A stretch of DNA of 46,245 nt from Streptomyces sparsogenes (GCF_001704635.1 NZ_MAXF01000012.1:1-46245), one strand, 5' to 3'. Positions 24,841 through 33,542 are shown, numbered from the stretch's first letter. Notes: generated from the sequence alone by a model not told the origin. Program-made: numbers and translations.

Positions 24841-26580
24841 ATGGCACCGCACGGGCCCGGGCCGCGGGGGTCCGGACCGCAGGGGGCCGAGCCGCCGGGG
24901 TCCGGGCCGCAGGGGACGATCACCGTGGCGCGGGCCCTGGAGCTCCCCGCCCTGCGCCGCGGGCTGCCCGAGGTCGTGGCCGCCGAGGACGGCCTCGACC
25001 GGCCGGTGCGCTGGGTCCACGCGGGCGAGGCCCCCAACATCGCCTCCCTGCTCAAGGGCGGCGAGCTGCTGCTCACCCAGGGGCTGGGCGTCGGCCCGCG
25101 CGCGGCCGAGCAGCGGGCCTTCGTCCGCAGGCTCGCCGAGCGCGGGATCGCGGCGCTGGTGGTGGAGCTGGGGTCCCGGTTCACCACGCTGCCGGCCGCG
25201 GTGGTCGACACGGCGCGCTCTCACGGGCTGCCGCTGGTACAGCTCCACCGCGAAGTGCCGTTCGTCGCGGTCACCGAGGAGATCCACACCGAGATCGTCA
25301 ATGAGCACTACGCGGTGCTGCGCCGGGCCGAGGTGGTGCACCGCGAGTGCACCGAGGTGCTGCTGCGCGGCGGCGGGGTGCCCGAGATCCTGCGGCTGTT
25401 CGCCCGGTTCGCGGGCAATCCGGTCTTCCTGGAGTCCCCCGAGGGGCAGCTGTGGTACGCGGCGGGGCCGGGCCCGGGCGATCCCCGGCCGGCGGGCACC
25501 GATCCGCTGCAGGTGTGGGAGGGGCTCCGGGCGCGGCGCGCCGACCGGCGCCCCGAGCCGCCGGCGGGCAGCGTGGTGGCGGACGTCCCGGGCGGCGGGC
25601 CGGGGCCGGGCACCGTACGGGCGCAGCTGACCGTGCTGCCGGTCGCCGGGCCGCTGGCCCCGGTGCACCGGCTGGCCGCGGAGCGGACCGCCGACCTGCT
25701 GGCGGTGGTGTTGCTGCGCGCCCGCCAGGAGGAGGAGCTGACCGCGCGCGGGCGCGGGGACTTCCTCGCCGATCTCGCCGAGGGCCGGATCGCGCCCGCC
25801 GACGCCCCCGCCCAGGCCAGGGTGCTGGGCTTCCGGCCGGGCGACGGGCCGCTGCTTCCGGTGGTGATGCGGCTGACGGACCTGGCGGACCCGCCGGGGC
25901 TCGGCCCCCTGGAGCCGGGGCAGGGCCCGGGCGCGCGGGAGGGCTGGGCGGCGCTGGCCCACGCGCTGCGGGACGAGCTTGCGGGGGTGGGGGCGCCGGT
26001 GCTGCTGGGCGTACGGCTCCCGGAGCGGCGGGTCCCGCTGCTGGTGGGGCTGCGGGACGCGGCGGAGCGCGGCGCGGTGGCCGAGCGGGTCGCGGCGGCC
26101 CTGCGCGCCGGGGTGGAGCGGGCCTGGCCGGAGCGGGCCGGGGCGCGCCCGCCGGTGGTGGTCGCCGGGCTCCCGGGCGGCTGGGACGCGGTCGGCGCCG
26201 AGCTGCGCCACGCCGCGCAGGCGGCGAGCGCGGCGCGCGGGCTGACCGACCGCCCCTGGCACGACGTACGGAGCCTGGATGTCGACCTGTTGCTGTGGCG
26301 ACTGCGCGAGCACGGCGACCTGGCGGCCTTTGTCGACCGGGTGATCGGCCCGCTGCTCGCCCACGACCGCGCGGCCAGGCCGCCGCTGGTCCCGACGCTG
26401 GAGGCGTATCTGCGGCACGCGGGCCGCAAGGCGGAGACGGCCCGCGCGCTGCACCTCAACCGCCAGACGCTGTACGACCGGCTGGCGCGGATCGGCCGGC
26501 TGCTGGGCAGCGACCTGGAGGACCCCCAGACGGTGCTCGCGCTGAGCCTGGCCCTCCAGGCCCGCCGCCATGTGCGCTGA
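24841..26580 (+). CDS. PucR family transcriptional regulator
   Basis: A 579-residue regulator. After a Gly/Pro-rich N-terminal stretch of ~28 residues comes the PucR-type sensory domain (VARALELPALRRGLPEVVAA, then GGELLLTQGLGV). A central GGDEF-like region follows (~residues 320-470). The C-terminus holds the PucR helix-turn-helix: LVPTLEAYLRHAGRKAETAR then LNRQTLYDRLARIGRLLG. Members respond to purine-catabolism or amino-acid signals in Bacillus; the ligand here is unknown. ATG 24841 is one choice; GTG 24925 (VARALELP) is closer to the conserved start. The 20-bp gap suggests co-transcription with the GH15 gene, whose expression it might control. Confidence 0.9.
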   Translation: MAPHGPGPRGSGPQGAEPPGSGPQGTITVARALELPALRRGLPEVVAAEDGLDRPVRWVHAGEAPNIASLLKGGELLLTQGLGVGPRAAEQRAFVRRLAERGIAALVVELGSRFTTLPAAVVDTARSHGLPLVQLHREVPFVAVTEEIHTEIVNEHYAVLRRAEVVHRECTEVLLRGGGVPEILRLFARFAGNPVFLESPEGQLWYAAGPGPGDPRPAGTDPLQVWEGLRARRADRRPEPPAGSVVADVPGGGPGPGTVRAQLTVLPVAGPLAPVHRLAAERTADLLAVVLLRARQEEELTARGRGDFLADLAEGRIAPADAPAQARVLGFRPGDGPLLPVVMRLTDLADPPGLGPLEPGQGPGAREGWAALAHALRDELAGVGAPVLLGVRLPERRVPLLVGLRDAAERGAVAERVAAALRAGVERAWPERAGARPPVVVAGLPGGWDAVGAELRHAAQAASAARGLTDRPWHDVRSLDVDLLLWRLREHGDLAAFVDRVIGPLLAHDRAARPPLVPTLEAYLRHAGRKAETARALHLNRQTLYDRLARIGRLLGSDLEDPQTVLALSLALQARRHVR

Positions 26581-26636
26581 GCGGCGCGCTCACCGGACCC
26601 GTTCACCCGACCGGGGGGTTTCCGCCTCGGAAGGCC

Positions 26637-27848
26637 TCAGAAGGGGGTCAGGGTGAGCGTGGCGGCCGTCGGGGCGGTGTCCTGGATGTACGAGGCGAAG
26701 TCGGCGACGTCGTCGAAGGCGAAGCCGTACGCCTTGCCGTCGGCGGCCGCCGCGTGCATGGCCTTGGCGTAGTGGTTGGTGACCGGTGAGGTGTAGAAGG
26801 CGGCCGGGTCGGTGGTCGGCTGGGCGGCCGTGCTGTGCAGGGTGGTGCGGTTGAAACCCGCGCCGAGGACGGCCGCGACCGGGCCCGTGGTGCCGTCGTT
26901 GGGGGCGGCCAGCGCGCCGTCGCAGAAGAGCACGTCCCGGGTGGAGGGCTTGGCGAAGGACACGGAGGCGGGGCCGGTGAAGGACAGCCTCCCGCCGCTC
27001 ACCCGGCCGGTGAAGGTGCCCGCGTTGGTGGTGACCCTGAGGTCCTTCGCGGCGTAGGCGGCCCACACCTGGTCGATGTAGCCGGCGAGGTAGTCCTTGG
27101 CGAACAGCCCCGCGTCCAGGCCGTGTCCGGGGGCGATGACCCGCAGGCCGTCGCCGACCACCAGGGGCGCGAAGGCCTCGACGGCGGAGAGGTCGGCGAA
27201 GACCTTGGCGCGGGCGCCGTTCCTGAGCGTGCCGGTGGTCTGGTCCTTCGCCCCGGTGAGGCGGATGGACATCGGGACGCTGAACATGTCGACCATGGTG
27301 GTGTTGCAGAACATCCCGGCGGAGTTGAAGGTGAACTCCGCGCAGTCGTGCAGCACGCGGTAGTTGGGGTCGCTCGCCACCCAGCCCGCCGGGTACTGCA
27401 GGGCCGGGTTGCCCGCGCCGTCGGTGACCGCCTTGAACTTGAGCTTGGAGCCGAGCGCGACATAGATCCGGCCGGACATCGGGGGCAGGGTCAGCCGGGT
27501 GTCCCCGCTCGCGGCGAGCGGGATGGCGTAGTCGGTCCAGCCGTCGGATCCGTTGTCGGACAGCGCGATGGGGGCGACCTTGCCGTCCGGGGTGACCCGG
27601 ACCTGCCGGCCGCCCTCGTTGCCGACGATATAGACCCATATCGACGCGTTGCCGAACTGGCCCGTGCGGTTGACGACCGTGAGCGGCAGCGTGGCGGCGC
27701 GCTCCGGCGCGTGGGGACGGCCGGCGGCGAGGTCGGCCGCGCCGGCGCGGCCGCCCGCGAGGGTGAGGCCGGAACCGGCGGCAGCGGCGGCGGCGAGCCC
27801 GCCGAGCAGCCTCCTGCGGCTGAACGTTCCACTGCTCATCGTGCTCAT
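26637..27848 (-). CDS. Secreted GH64 beta-1,3-glucanase (laminaripentaose-producing type)
   Basis: A 403-residue exported enzyme. The N-terminus has a Tat signal (SRRRLLGGLAAAAAAGSGLTL, twin arginine at 11-13, cleavage after about AGAA). The mature part is a GH64/thaumatin-like barrel: LPLTVVNRTGQFGNASIWVY, then VLHDCAEFTFNS and TMVDMFSVPMSI. Glu171 and Asp187 are 16 residues apart, exactly the spacing of the catalytic Glu154/Asp170 pair described for the S. matensis enzyme, which cuts laminarin to pentaose. ATG 27848 is preceded by GAGGAG. A perfect LacI-type palindrome lies ~70 bp upstream, suggesting repression relieved by an oligosaccharide. Length fits the family. Confidence 0.93.
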   Translation of the reverse strand: MSTMSSGTFSRRRLLGGLAAAAAAGSGLTLAGGRAGAADLAAGRPHAPERAATLPLTVVNRTGQFGNASIWVYIVGNEGGRQVRVTPDGKVAPIALSDNGSDGWTDYAIPLAASGDTRLTLPPMSGRIYVALGSKLKFKAVTDGAGNPALQYPAGWVASDPNYRVLHDCAEFTFNSAGMFCNTTMVDMFSVPMSIRLTGAKDQTTGTLRNGARAKVFADLSAVEAFAPLVVGDGLRVIAPGHGLDAGLFAKDYLAGYIDQVWAAYAAKDLRVTTNAGTFTGRVSGGRLSFTGPASVSFAKPSTRDVLFCDGALAAPNDGTTGPVAAVLGAGFNRTTLHSTAAQPTTDPAAFYTSPVTNHYAKAMHAAAADGKAYGFAFDDVADFASYIQDTAPTAATLTLTPF

Positions 27849-27916
27849 GACATGTGCTCCTCGGCGTCGTGGGGGTGTGCCGGGACAGGGTGGGGGGCAG
27901 CGGGAGAGATCGCCGT

Positions 27917-27928
27917 GAGAGCGCTCTC
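27917..27928. promoter_or_regulatory. LacI-family operator upstream of the GH64 gene
   Basis: GAGAGCGCTCTC is a perfect 12-bp palindrome centred on GCGC, with the GAGCGCTC core of Streptomyces CebR-type LacI repressor sites (TGGGAGCGCTCCCA for cellobiose genes). It lies 69 bases before the GH64 start, where a repressor would cover the promoter. The repressor gene is not in the window. Confidence 0.7.
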
Positions 27929-28013
27929 TCGCTCCTTGCGCAGCACCCTGCCCATCACCCACCCCGGGCGTCAAGCACTTCGCCGACTCAGGTCTGAACC
28001 AATCGCGAACCTG

Positions 28014-29153
28014 TCACTCGGGTGCCAACTCGTCGTAGACGCTGAGGACATGGGCGACCGTGTCGTCCTCCGTGGGCCAGCCCGCCGTCCGCGCCCGCCC
28101 CGCCGCCGCCAGCTCCGCCCGGCGCACCGGGTCCCCCAGCAGCCGGATCACCGCGCCCGCCAGGGCCTCCGGCTCCCCGTACGGCACCAGCTCCGCCGCC
28201 TCCCCCACCAGCTCCGGCACCCCGCCGACCGCCGTGGCCACCAGCGGCACGCCCGCGTGCAGCGCCTCCTGGGCCAGCAGCGACCGCGCCTCCCACCGGC
28301 TGGAGAGCACCGCGACATCGGCGGCCGCCAGCAGCGCGGGCACATCCTCCCGGCGGCCCAGCAGCCGCACCGGCAGTTCCTCGGCGTCGATCCGGCGCTG
28401 CAGCGCCGCCCGGCCCGCCCCCTCCCCCGCGATCACCAGCAGCGGCTGGGGGTCCAGCGCCCGCCACACCCGGGCCGCGTCCAGCAGCGGCCAAAAGCCC
28501 CGGTCCGTCACCAGTCGGCCCACCGCCAGCAGCAACGGCCGCTCCACAGAGCCGAGTTCGGCCCGCGCCTTCTGCCGCCACCCGTCCTCCCTGGGGGGCG
28601 TACGGCCCGGCGCGGGCACCGCGACCGGCGCGAGCCGGGCATCGCGCGCCCCCCGCGCCCGGGCCCGGTCCACCAGGTCCGACGACGCGCCGAGCACGAT
28701 CGCGGCCCGGCGCGCCACCCTGCGCTCCATGAGGCCCACGGCACGCGCCCGCGCGCCCTCGGCATACGGCTTGGTGTGCCAGGTGACGAGCAGCGGCACG
28801 CCCCGGCCGCGCAGCGCCAGCGCGGCCAGCAGCCCGGGCCGCAGGCCGTGCGCGTGCACCAGCCCCGCGTCCGCCCCGGCCGCCCGCAGCGCCGCGACGG
28901 CCCCCGCGTCCGTACGGGCGTCCAGCCCCTCGAACCGCGCGCCCGCCTCCGTGAACCCGTACTCCCGCTCCGCCCGCCGCGGACCGCACACGGTCACCCG
29001 CAGCCCGCGCGCCACCAACCCGGCCGTCAGCGACCGGACGTGCACGCCGCTGCCGGAGCTGCCGCCGCCGAGCACCTGGAGGAGGTGCAGGGGCGGCTGC
29101 CCGTGCGGATTCCCGTGCGGCGGGGCCGGGGTGCTGCTCACGGTGCTGCTCAC
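28014..29153 (-). CDS. Glycosyltransferase family 4
   Basis: A 379-residue GT-B glycosyltransferase. The N-terminal acceptor domain begins LHLLQVLGGGSSGSGVHVRS, followed by ADAGLVHAHGLRPGLLAAL and LLVTWHTKPYAEGA. The donor domain has PLLLAVGRLVTDRGFWPLLD, VRLLGRREDVPALLAAADVA, and the E-x7-E region RWEARSLLAQEALHAGVPLV. No membrane helix or signal. GTG 29153 has AGGAG eleven bases upstream and gives the normal length; longer frames run into a simple-sequence region. It follows recN on the same strand after a 272-bp repeat-rich gap. The acceptor is unknown; a mycothiol or cell-wall role has been seen for other GT4 enzymes but cannot be deduced here. Confidence 0.9.
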   Translation of the reverse strand: MSSTVSSTPAPPHGNPHGQPPLHLLQVLGGGSSGSGVHVRSLTAGLVARGLRVTVCGPRRAEREYGFTEAGARFEGLDARTDAGAVAALRAAGADAGLVHAHGLRPGLLAALALRGRGVPLLVTWHTKPYAEGARARAVGLMERRVARRAAIVLGASSDLVDRARARGARDARLAPVAVPAPGRTPPREDGWRQKARAELGSVERPLLLAVGRLVTDRGFWPLLDAARVWRALDPQPLLVIAGEGAGRAALQRRIDAEELPVRLLGRREDVPALLAAADVAVLSSRWEARSLLAQEALHAGVPLVATAVGGVPELVGEAAELVPYGEPEALAGAVIRLLGDPVRRAELAAAGRARTAGWPTEDDTVAHVLSVYDELAPE

Positions 29154-29320
29154 GCGGGACGGGCTCCTGAGGGGACGGCGATCGGGCGTGGGGCGTGGGC
29201 GCGCGGCGGTGCGGGTGCGCTCCGCCCAGGATGCCAGCCCGCGGGCCGCCCCCGGCGCCACGGCCCCGCCGCACCCCCGCCGTTGGCTCGCCCGTACGTC
29301 CAGGAGTTCACCCGTACGGG

Positions 29321-29420
29321 GGGGGCGGCGCCGGCGGCCCCGGGGCGCCGCTGGTGGCCCCGGGGCGCCGCTGGTGGCCCCGGGGCGCCGCTGGTGGCCC
29401 CGGGGCGGCGCCCCGGGGCG
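29321..29420. repeat. 20-bp GC-only tandem repeat between recN and GT4 gene
   Basis: cggggcgccgctggtggccc is repeated three times without a change (29341-29360, 29361-29380, 29381-29400), with degenerate copies before (gggggcggcgccggcggccc) and after (cggggcggcgccccggggcg). Each unit can fold back on itself (ggccccggggcgcc), so the block may also end recN transcription. It lies a few bases past the recN stop. Confidence 0.9.
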
Positions 29421-29425
29421 CGCGG

Positions 29426-31165
29426 TCAGCGGCCCGCGCGGGCGGTGGCCAGAAGCTCCTCCGCGTGGGCCCGCGCCAGCTCCGAGTCCTCCTGGCCCGC
29501 GAGCATGCGCGACAGCTCCCGCACGCGGTCCTCGCCCTCCATCGCCTTCACACCGCTGCGCGTGACCGCCCCGTCGTTGGTCTTCTCCACCACCAGGTGC
29601 CGGTCGGCGAAGGCCGCGACCTGGGGCAGATGGGTGACGACCACGACCTGCGCGGTCCGGGCCAGCTTGGCCAGGCGCCGACCGACCTCGACCGCCGCCT
29701 TGCCGCCGACGCCCTGGTCGACCTCGTCGAACAGATAGGTCGGCACGGGGTCGGCACCCGCGAAGACCACCTCCACCGCGAGCATCACCCGGGACAGCTC
29801 ACCGCCCGAGGCGCCCTTGGCGATCGGGCGGGGCGGGGCGCCCGGGTGGGGGGCGAGGAGCAGCTCGACCTCGTCGGCCCCGTGCGGCCCGAACTGCACC
29901 GCGCGGCCGCCCACCTCGATGCCCGCCGACTCCTCGGCGGCCTCGGTCTGGCTGATCGCGAAGCTGACCCGGGCGTGCGGCATCGCGAGGGACGCCAGCT
30001 CCGCGGTCACCGCGTCGGCGAAGCGCGCCGCCGCCTCCGTACGGGCGTCGGTGAGCGTCTGCGCGAGTTCGCCCAGTTCGGCGCGGAGCGCGTCGCGCTC
30101 GGCGGTCAGCTCGCCGATGCGGTCGTCGTCGCCGTCCAGCTCGGCCAGCCGGGCGGCGCTCCGCTCGGCCCAGGCCAGCACGTCGGCGATGTCCTGGCCG
30201 TACTTCCGGGTCAGGTGGGACAGCGCGGCCCGGCGCTCCTCGACGGCCGCCAGCCGCAGCGGGTCGGCGTCCAGGTCGTCCGCGTAGCCCGCCAGCTCCC
30301 CGGCCACATCGGACAGCAGGATGCCGACCTCGGCGATCCGGTCGGCGAGCGCGGCGAGCGCCGGGTCGTGGGAGCGGACGCCCTCCAGCGCCCGGTGCGC
30401 GCCCGCGACCAGGGCCCCCGCGTCCACCCCCTCGGGGTCCTCCGGGTGCCCGGCCAGGGCGGTGTGCGCGGCGGTGGCGGCGGAGGCCAGGGCCTCGGCG
30501 TGGCCGAGGCGCTCCGCCTCCGCGGCCAGCTCGGCGTCCTCTCCCGGCAGCGGCTCGGCCGCGGCGATCTCCTCGAGGCCGAAGCGCAGCAGATCCGCCT
30601 CCTGCGCCCGCTCCCGCGCCCGGGTGGTCAGCTCGTCCAGCTCGGCGCTGACCGCGCGCAGCCGCCGGTAGGCGGCCGCGTACTTCTCCAGCGGCCCCGC
30701 GACCGCGTCCCCCGCGTACCGGTCGAGCGCCTGGCGCTGCCGGGCCGGGCGCAGCAGGCCCTGCTGGTCGGTCTGGCCGTGCACGGCCACCAGGTCGTCC
30801 GCCAGCTCGGCCAGCAGTCCCACGGGCACCGAGCGGCCGCCCACATGGGCGCGCGAGCGGCCCTCGGCGGAGATCGTGCGGCTGATCAGCAGCGCGCCGT
30901 CGTCCAGTTCGGCGCCCGCCTCCTCGGCCCGGACGGCGGCCGACGACCGCCCGTCCACCGTGATCCGGCCCTCGACGACCGCCGCCTTCGCCCCGATCCG
31001 CACCAGGGCGGCGTCGGCCCGCCCGCCCAGCAGCAGGCCGAGGCTGGTGACGACCATGGTCTTGCCCGCGCCGGTCTCACCGGTCACCGCGGTGAAACCG
31101 GGTGACAGTTCGACGACGGCGTCATCGATGACGCCCAGGGCACGTATCCGCATCTCCTCCAGCAC
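29426..31165 (-). CDS. recN: DNA repair protein RecN (SMC-like ATPase)
   Basis: A 579-residue SMC-like protein acting early in double-strand break repair. The N-terminal half ATPase has GFTAVTGETGAGKTMVVTSL (Walker A 29-36). Long coiled-coil arms follow (~155-360, with many Ala/Glu/Leu/Arg heptads). The C-terminal half ATPase has GASGGELSRVMLAVEVVFAG, the ABC signature, then FDEVDQGVGGKAAVEVGRRL and VTHLPQVAAFADRHLVVEK. I took GTG 31165 (LEEMRIR); ATG 31177 adds four residues and neither has a good ribosome binding site. A fourfold tandem repeat lies just upstream. Confidence 0.96.
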   Translation of the reverse strand: MLEEMRIRALGVIDDAVVELSPGFTAVTGETGAGKTMVVTSLGLLLGGRADAALVRIGAKAAVVEGRITVDGRSSAAVRAEEAGAELDDGALLISRTISAEGRSRAHVGGRSVPVGLLAELADDLVAVHGQTDQQGLLRPARQRQALDRYAGDAVAGPLEKYAAAYRRLRAVSAELDELTTRARERAQEADLLRFGLEEIAAAEPLPGEDAELAAEAERLGHAEALASAATAAHTALAGHPEDPEGVDAGALVAGAHRALEGVRSHDPALAALADRIAEVGILLSDVAGELAGYADDLDADPLRLAAVEERRAALSHLTRKYGQDIADVLAWAERSAARLAELDGDDDRIGELTAERDALRAELGELAQTLTDARTEAAARFADAVTAELASLAMPHARVSFAISQTEAAEESAGIEVGGRAVQFGPHGADEVELLLAPHPGAPPRPIAKGASGGELSRVMLAVEVVFAGADPVPTYLFDEVDQGVGGKAAVEVGRRLAKLARTAQVVVVTHLPQVAAFADRHLVVEKTNDGAVTRSGVKAMEGEDRVRELSRMLAGQEDSELARAHAEELLATARAGR

Positions 31166-31230
31166 GCCCACGACCATACGAGGTTTCGCGGGCCCGATGC
31201 GACGGGGCTCCCTCCTTCGGGACGCCTTGT

Positions 31231-31305
31231 GCCCGGTACGTGACGCCGTTGCCCGTAGGTGACGCCGTTGCCCGTACGTGACGCCGTGCCCGTACGTGAC
31301 GCCGT
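31231..31305. repeat. 18-20-bp tandem repeat upstream of recN
   Basis: Four copies of a unit near gcccgtacgtgacgccgt lie at 31231-31250, 31251-31269, 31270-31287 and 31288-31305. The last two are identical; a degenerate remnant reaches the nadK stop. Each unit contains GTACGTGAC (changed to GTAGGTGAC in the second). It lies between recN and nadK, so it may be a VNTR or a multi-site operator. Confidence 0.8.
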
Positions 31306-31318
31306 GCCCCCGTGCCGT

Positions 31319-32248
31319 CTAGTGCGGCGCGCCGCGCCAGCCGGCGACCGGGAGGGCGAACTTCGCCACCAGCCGGTCGGTGAAGGACGCGTGGTGCAGC
31401 CGGGCCAGCCGCACCGGCACCGCGCCCCGCCGCACCTCGACCCGCGCGCCCGCGGGCAGTTCGACGGTGCGCCGCCCGTCGCACCACAGCACCCCGTGCG
31501 GGGTCTGCGGCTGCACTTCGACGGCGAGCACCGAGCGCGGCGAGGTGACCAAGGGCTTGGCGAAGAGGGCGTGCGCGCTGATGGGGACCATCAGCAGCGC
31601 CTCGACCTCGGGCCACACCACCGGGCCGCCGGCCGAGAAGGCGTAGGCGGTCGAGCCGGTGGGGGTCGCGCAGACCACGCCGTCGCCGCCGAAGCGGGAG
31701 ACGGGGCGGCCGTCGACCTCGGTGACGACCTCCAGCAGGCGCTCGCGCGCGGCCTTCTCGACCGACGCCTCGTTCAGCGCCCAGTCGGTGTGCACGATCT
31801 GCCCGTCGGTGCGGACCAGCACATCGAGGGTCATCCGCTCCTCGACCTCGTAGGACCGGGTCACGACCCGGTCCACGACCTTGTCGAGGTCGTCCCGCTC
31901 GGCCTCGGCGAGGAAGCCGACCCGGCCCAGGTTGACCCCGAGCATCGGCACCCCGGAGATACGTGAGAACTCCGCTCCGCGCAGCAGCGTGCCGTCGCCG
32001 CCGAGGACCACCAGCAGCTCGCAGCCGTCCAGCACGTCCGGACCGGCCTCGACCAGCTCGACCTCGGCCGGCAGCGGCAGGTCCGCGGCCTCCTCGGCCA
32101 GCACCCGCACCCCGATGCCGCAGCGCAGCAGGCCCTGGACGACGAGCTCGGCGCTGCGGATGGCCGCGGGGCGGCCGGTGTGCGCGAGCAGGAACACGGT
32201 GCGCTCGGCTGCTGCCGAAGCTGCTTGTGAAGCTCCTGAAGTGGTCAA
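31319..32248 (-). CDS. nadK: NAD kinase
   Basis: A 309-residue enzyme phosphorylating NAD to NADP. The catalytic GGDGT motif is at 83-87 (LLVVLGGDGTLLRGAEF). Further signatures are PMLGVNLGRVGFLAE, the NE motif in WALNEASVEK, and FGGDGVVCATPTGSTAYAFS, all diagnostic of NadK. The TTG start at 32248 overlaps the tlyA stop by 4 bases (TTGA) and is preceded by GGAGGGG; no ATG or GTG fits better. This puts tlyA-nadK-recN in one direction, the usual actinobacterial order. Confidence 0.96.
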   Translation of the reverse strand: MTTSGASQAASAAAERTVFLLAHTGRPAAIRSAELVVQGLLRCGIGVRVLAEEAADLPLPAEVELVEAGPDVLDGCELLVVLGGDGTLLRGAEFSRISGVPMLGVNLGRVGFLAEAERDDLDKVVDRVVTRSYEVEERMTLDVLVRTDGQIVHTDWALNEASVEKAARERLLEVVTEVDGRPVSRFGGDGVVCATPTGSTAYAFSAGGPVVWPEVEALLMVPISAHALFAKPLVTSPRSVLAVEVQPQTPHGVLWCDGRRTVELPAGARVEVRRGAVPVRLARLHHASFTDRLVAKFALPVAGWRGAPH

Positions 32249-33117
32249 CTGGGCCCCTCCGCCACTGCACGGTCGACATCGGCCGGGTCGAGTGCCGGCG
32301 CCCCGGCGCGCATCCACAGAAAGTACTCGACGTTGCCCGACGGGCCGGGCAACGGGCTCGCGGTGACCCCCAGGACGCCCAGCCCCAGCCCCGCCGCCTG
32401 CTCAGCGACCGTACGGACGGTCTCGGCGCGCAGCCGGGCGCTGCGCACCACCCCGCCGCTGCCCAGCCGCTCCTTGCCGACCTCGAACTGGGGCTTGACC
32501 ATCAGCACCAGGTCGGCGCCGGGCGCGGCGCAGCGCACCAGGGCGGGCAGCACCAGCCCCAGCGGGATGAAGGACAGGTCACCGACGACCAGGTCCACGG
32601 GGTCACCGCCGATCTGCTCGAGCGTCAATTCACGTACGTTCGTACGGTCCTTGACGGTGACCCGTTCATCGCTCTGCAGGGACCACGCGAGTTGTCCGTA
32701 TCCGACGTCGACGGCGACGACATGGGCGGCGCCGGCGCGCAGCAGCACATCGGTGAAGCCCCCGGTGGACGCCCCGGCGTCCAGGGCGCGCCGGCCGGCG
32801 ACCTTCAGGCCGCCGCCTCCCGAGCCGTCCCCGGGGGCGGGCGCGCCGGTCCTTTCGCGGTACTCCTCGCTGAAGGCGAGCAGCGCGCCCGCGAGCTTGT
32901 GGCCGCCGCGCGACACGTAGTCCGGGTCGCTGTCGTCCTTGCTGACCACGAGCGCCACGCTGGTCTCCACCTGGGTGGCGGGTTTGGTCGCGGTCCGCCC
33001 GGCGACGGTCACCCGGCCCGCGGCGATCAGCTGGCTCGCGTGCTCGCGCGAGCGGGCCAGCTTGCGGCGCACCAGCTCCGCGTCGAGTCGTACGCGTCGT
33101 GGGCGGGTCACTGCCAC
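32245..33117 (-). CDS. tlyA: TlyA-family rRNA (cytidine-2'-O)-methyltransferase
   Basis: A 290-residue SAM-dependent enzyme expected to methylate 16S and perhaps 23S rRNA at cytidine 2'-OH. The N-terminal S4 RNA-binding domain spans ~8-70 (RLDAELVRRKLARSREHASQ). The methyltransferase domain has ALDAGASTGGFTDVLLRAGA for SAM binding, DLVVGDLSFIPLGLVLP, and MVKPQFEVGKERLGSGGVV with the catalytic lysine. In mycobacteria this activity gives capreomycin sensitivity. A short Gly-rich insertion (GAPAPGDGSGGGGLKV) precedes the SAM loop. GTG 33117 has AGGAG ten bases upstream. Confidence 0.95.
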   Translation of the reverse strand: MAVTRPRRVRLDAELVRRKLARSREHASQLIAAGRVTVAGRTATKPATQVETSVALVVSKDDSDPDYVSRGGHKLAGALLAFSEEYRERTGAPAPGDGSGGGGLKVAGRRALDAGASTGGFTDVLLRAGAAHVVAVDVGYGQLAWSLQSDERVTVKDRTNVRELTLEQIGGDPVDLVVGDLSFIPLGLVLPALVRCAAPGADLVLMVKPQFEVGKERLGSGGVVRSARLRAETVRTVAEQAAGLGLGVLGVTASPLPGPSGNVEYFLWMRAGAPALDPADVDRAVAEGPS

Positions 33118-33180
33118 GGGTGGTTCAGCTCCTGTCGTCTGCTGCGGGTCATCTGGTGCGGCGGCCGGTGGGGCGGCCGC

Positions 33181-33477
33181 TCAGGGGGCGGCGGGCGGTG
33201 CGGGGGCCGGCGGGCCGGGCCGGCGGTCCAGGGCGGTCAGCGCGTCGCGCAGACCCCGGTGGACATCCTCGTACACCTCCAGATGGCCGCTCGCGGCGAG
33301 GTGGTCGGCGTCGGCCAGCCGGTCCAGCCAGGCGTCGATGTCGGCGACCCCGGTGGGTGTGCGGGTGACCCCGAGCGGCGCGGGATCCGCCGGGCGCGCC
33401 GCCTCGGCGTCGGCGGACGGCCCCGGCACGGGCTCCGGCGCCGGCTCGGGCCGCGCGCCCTCCATCGGCTCACTCAT
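33181..33477 (-). CDS. Small conserved protein of unknown function (98 aa)
   Basis: A 98-residue protein. The first ~37 residues are Pro/Glu/Ala-rich and disordered. The core ~38-84 is probably helical (RTPTGVADIDAWLDRLADAD, then LEVYEDVHRGLRDALTALD), and the tail is Pro/Ala-rich. It precedes tlyA with a 63-base gap and is divergent from the SCP2-like gene. Proteins like it, beside tlyA, are common in Streptomyces, but no function is known to me. No signal peptide. Confidence 0.7.
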   Translation of the reverse strand: MSEPMEGARPEPAPEPVPGPSADAEAARPADPAPLGVTRTPTGVADIDAWLDRLADADHLAASGHLEVYEDVHRGLRDALTALDRRPGPPAPAPPAAP

Positions 33478-33542
33478 GGTCCCGACGCTACCGTGAATCG
33501 CTCATCCTCCGACGTACGGGACCTGGGGTACCGTCTGTCGCG

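Noticed and set aside
26835..29738. 967-codon plus-strand open frame across GH64, GT4 and recN
   Set aside because: Antisense shadow with Arg/Pro/Gly bias and no domains; it crosses several genes and intergenic operators.
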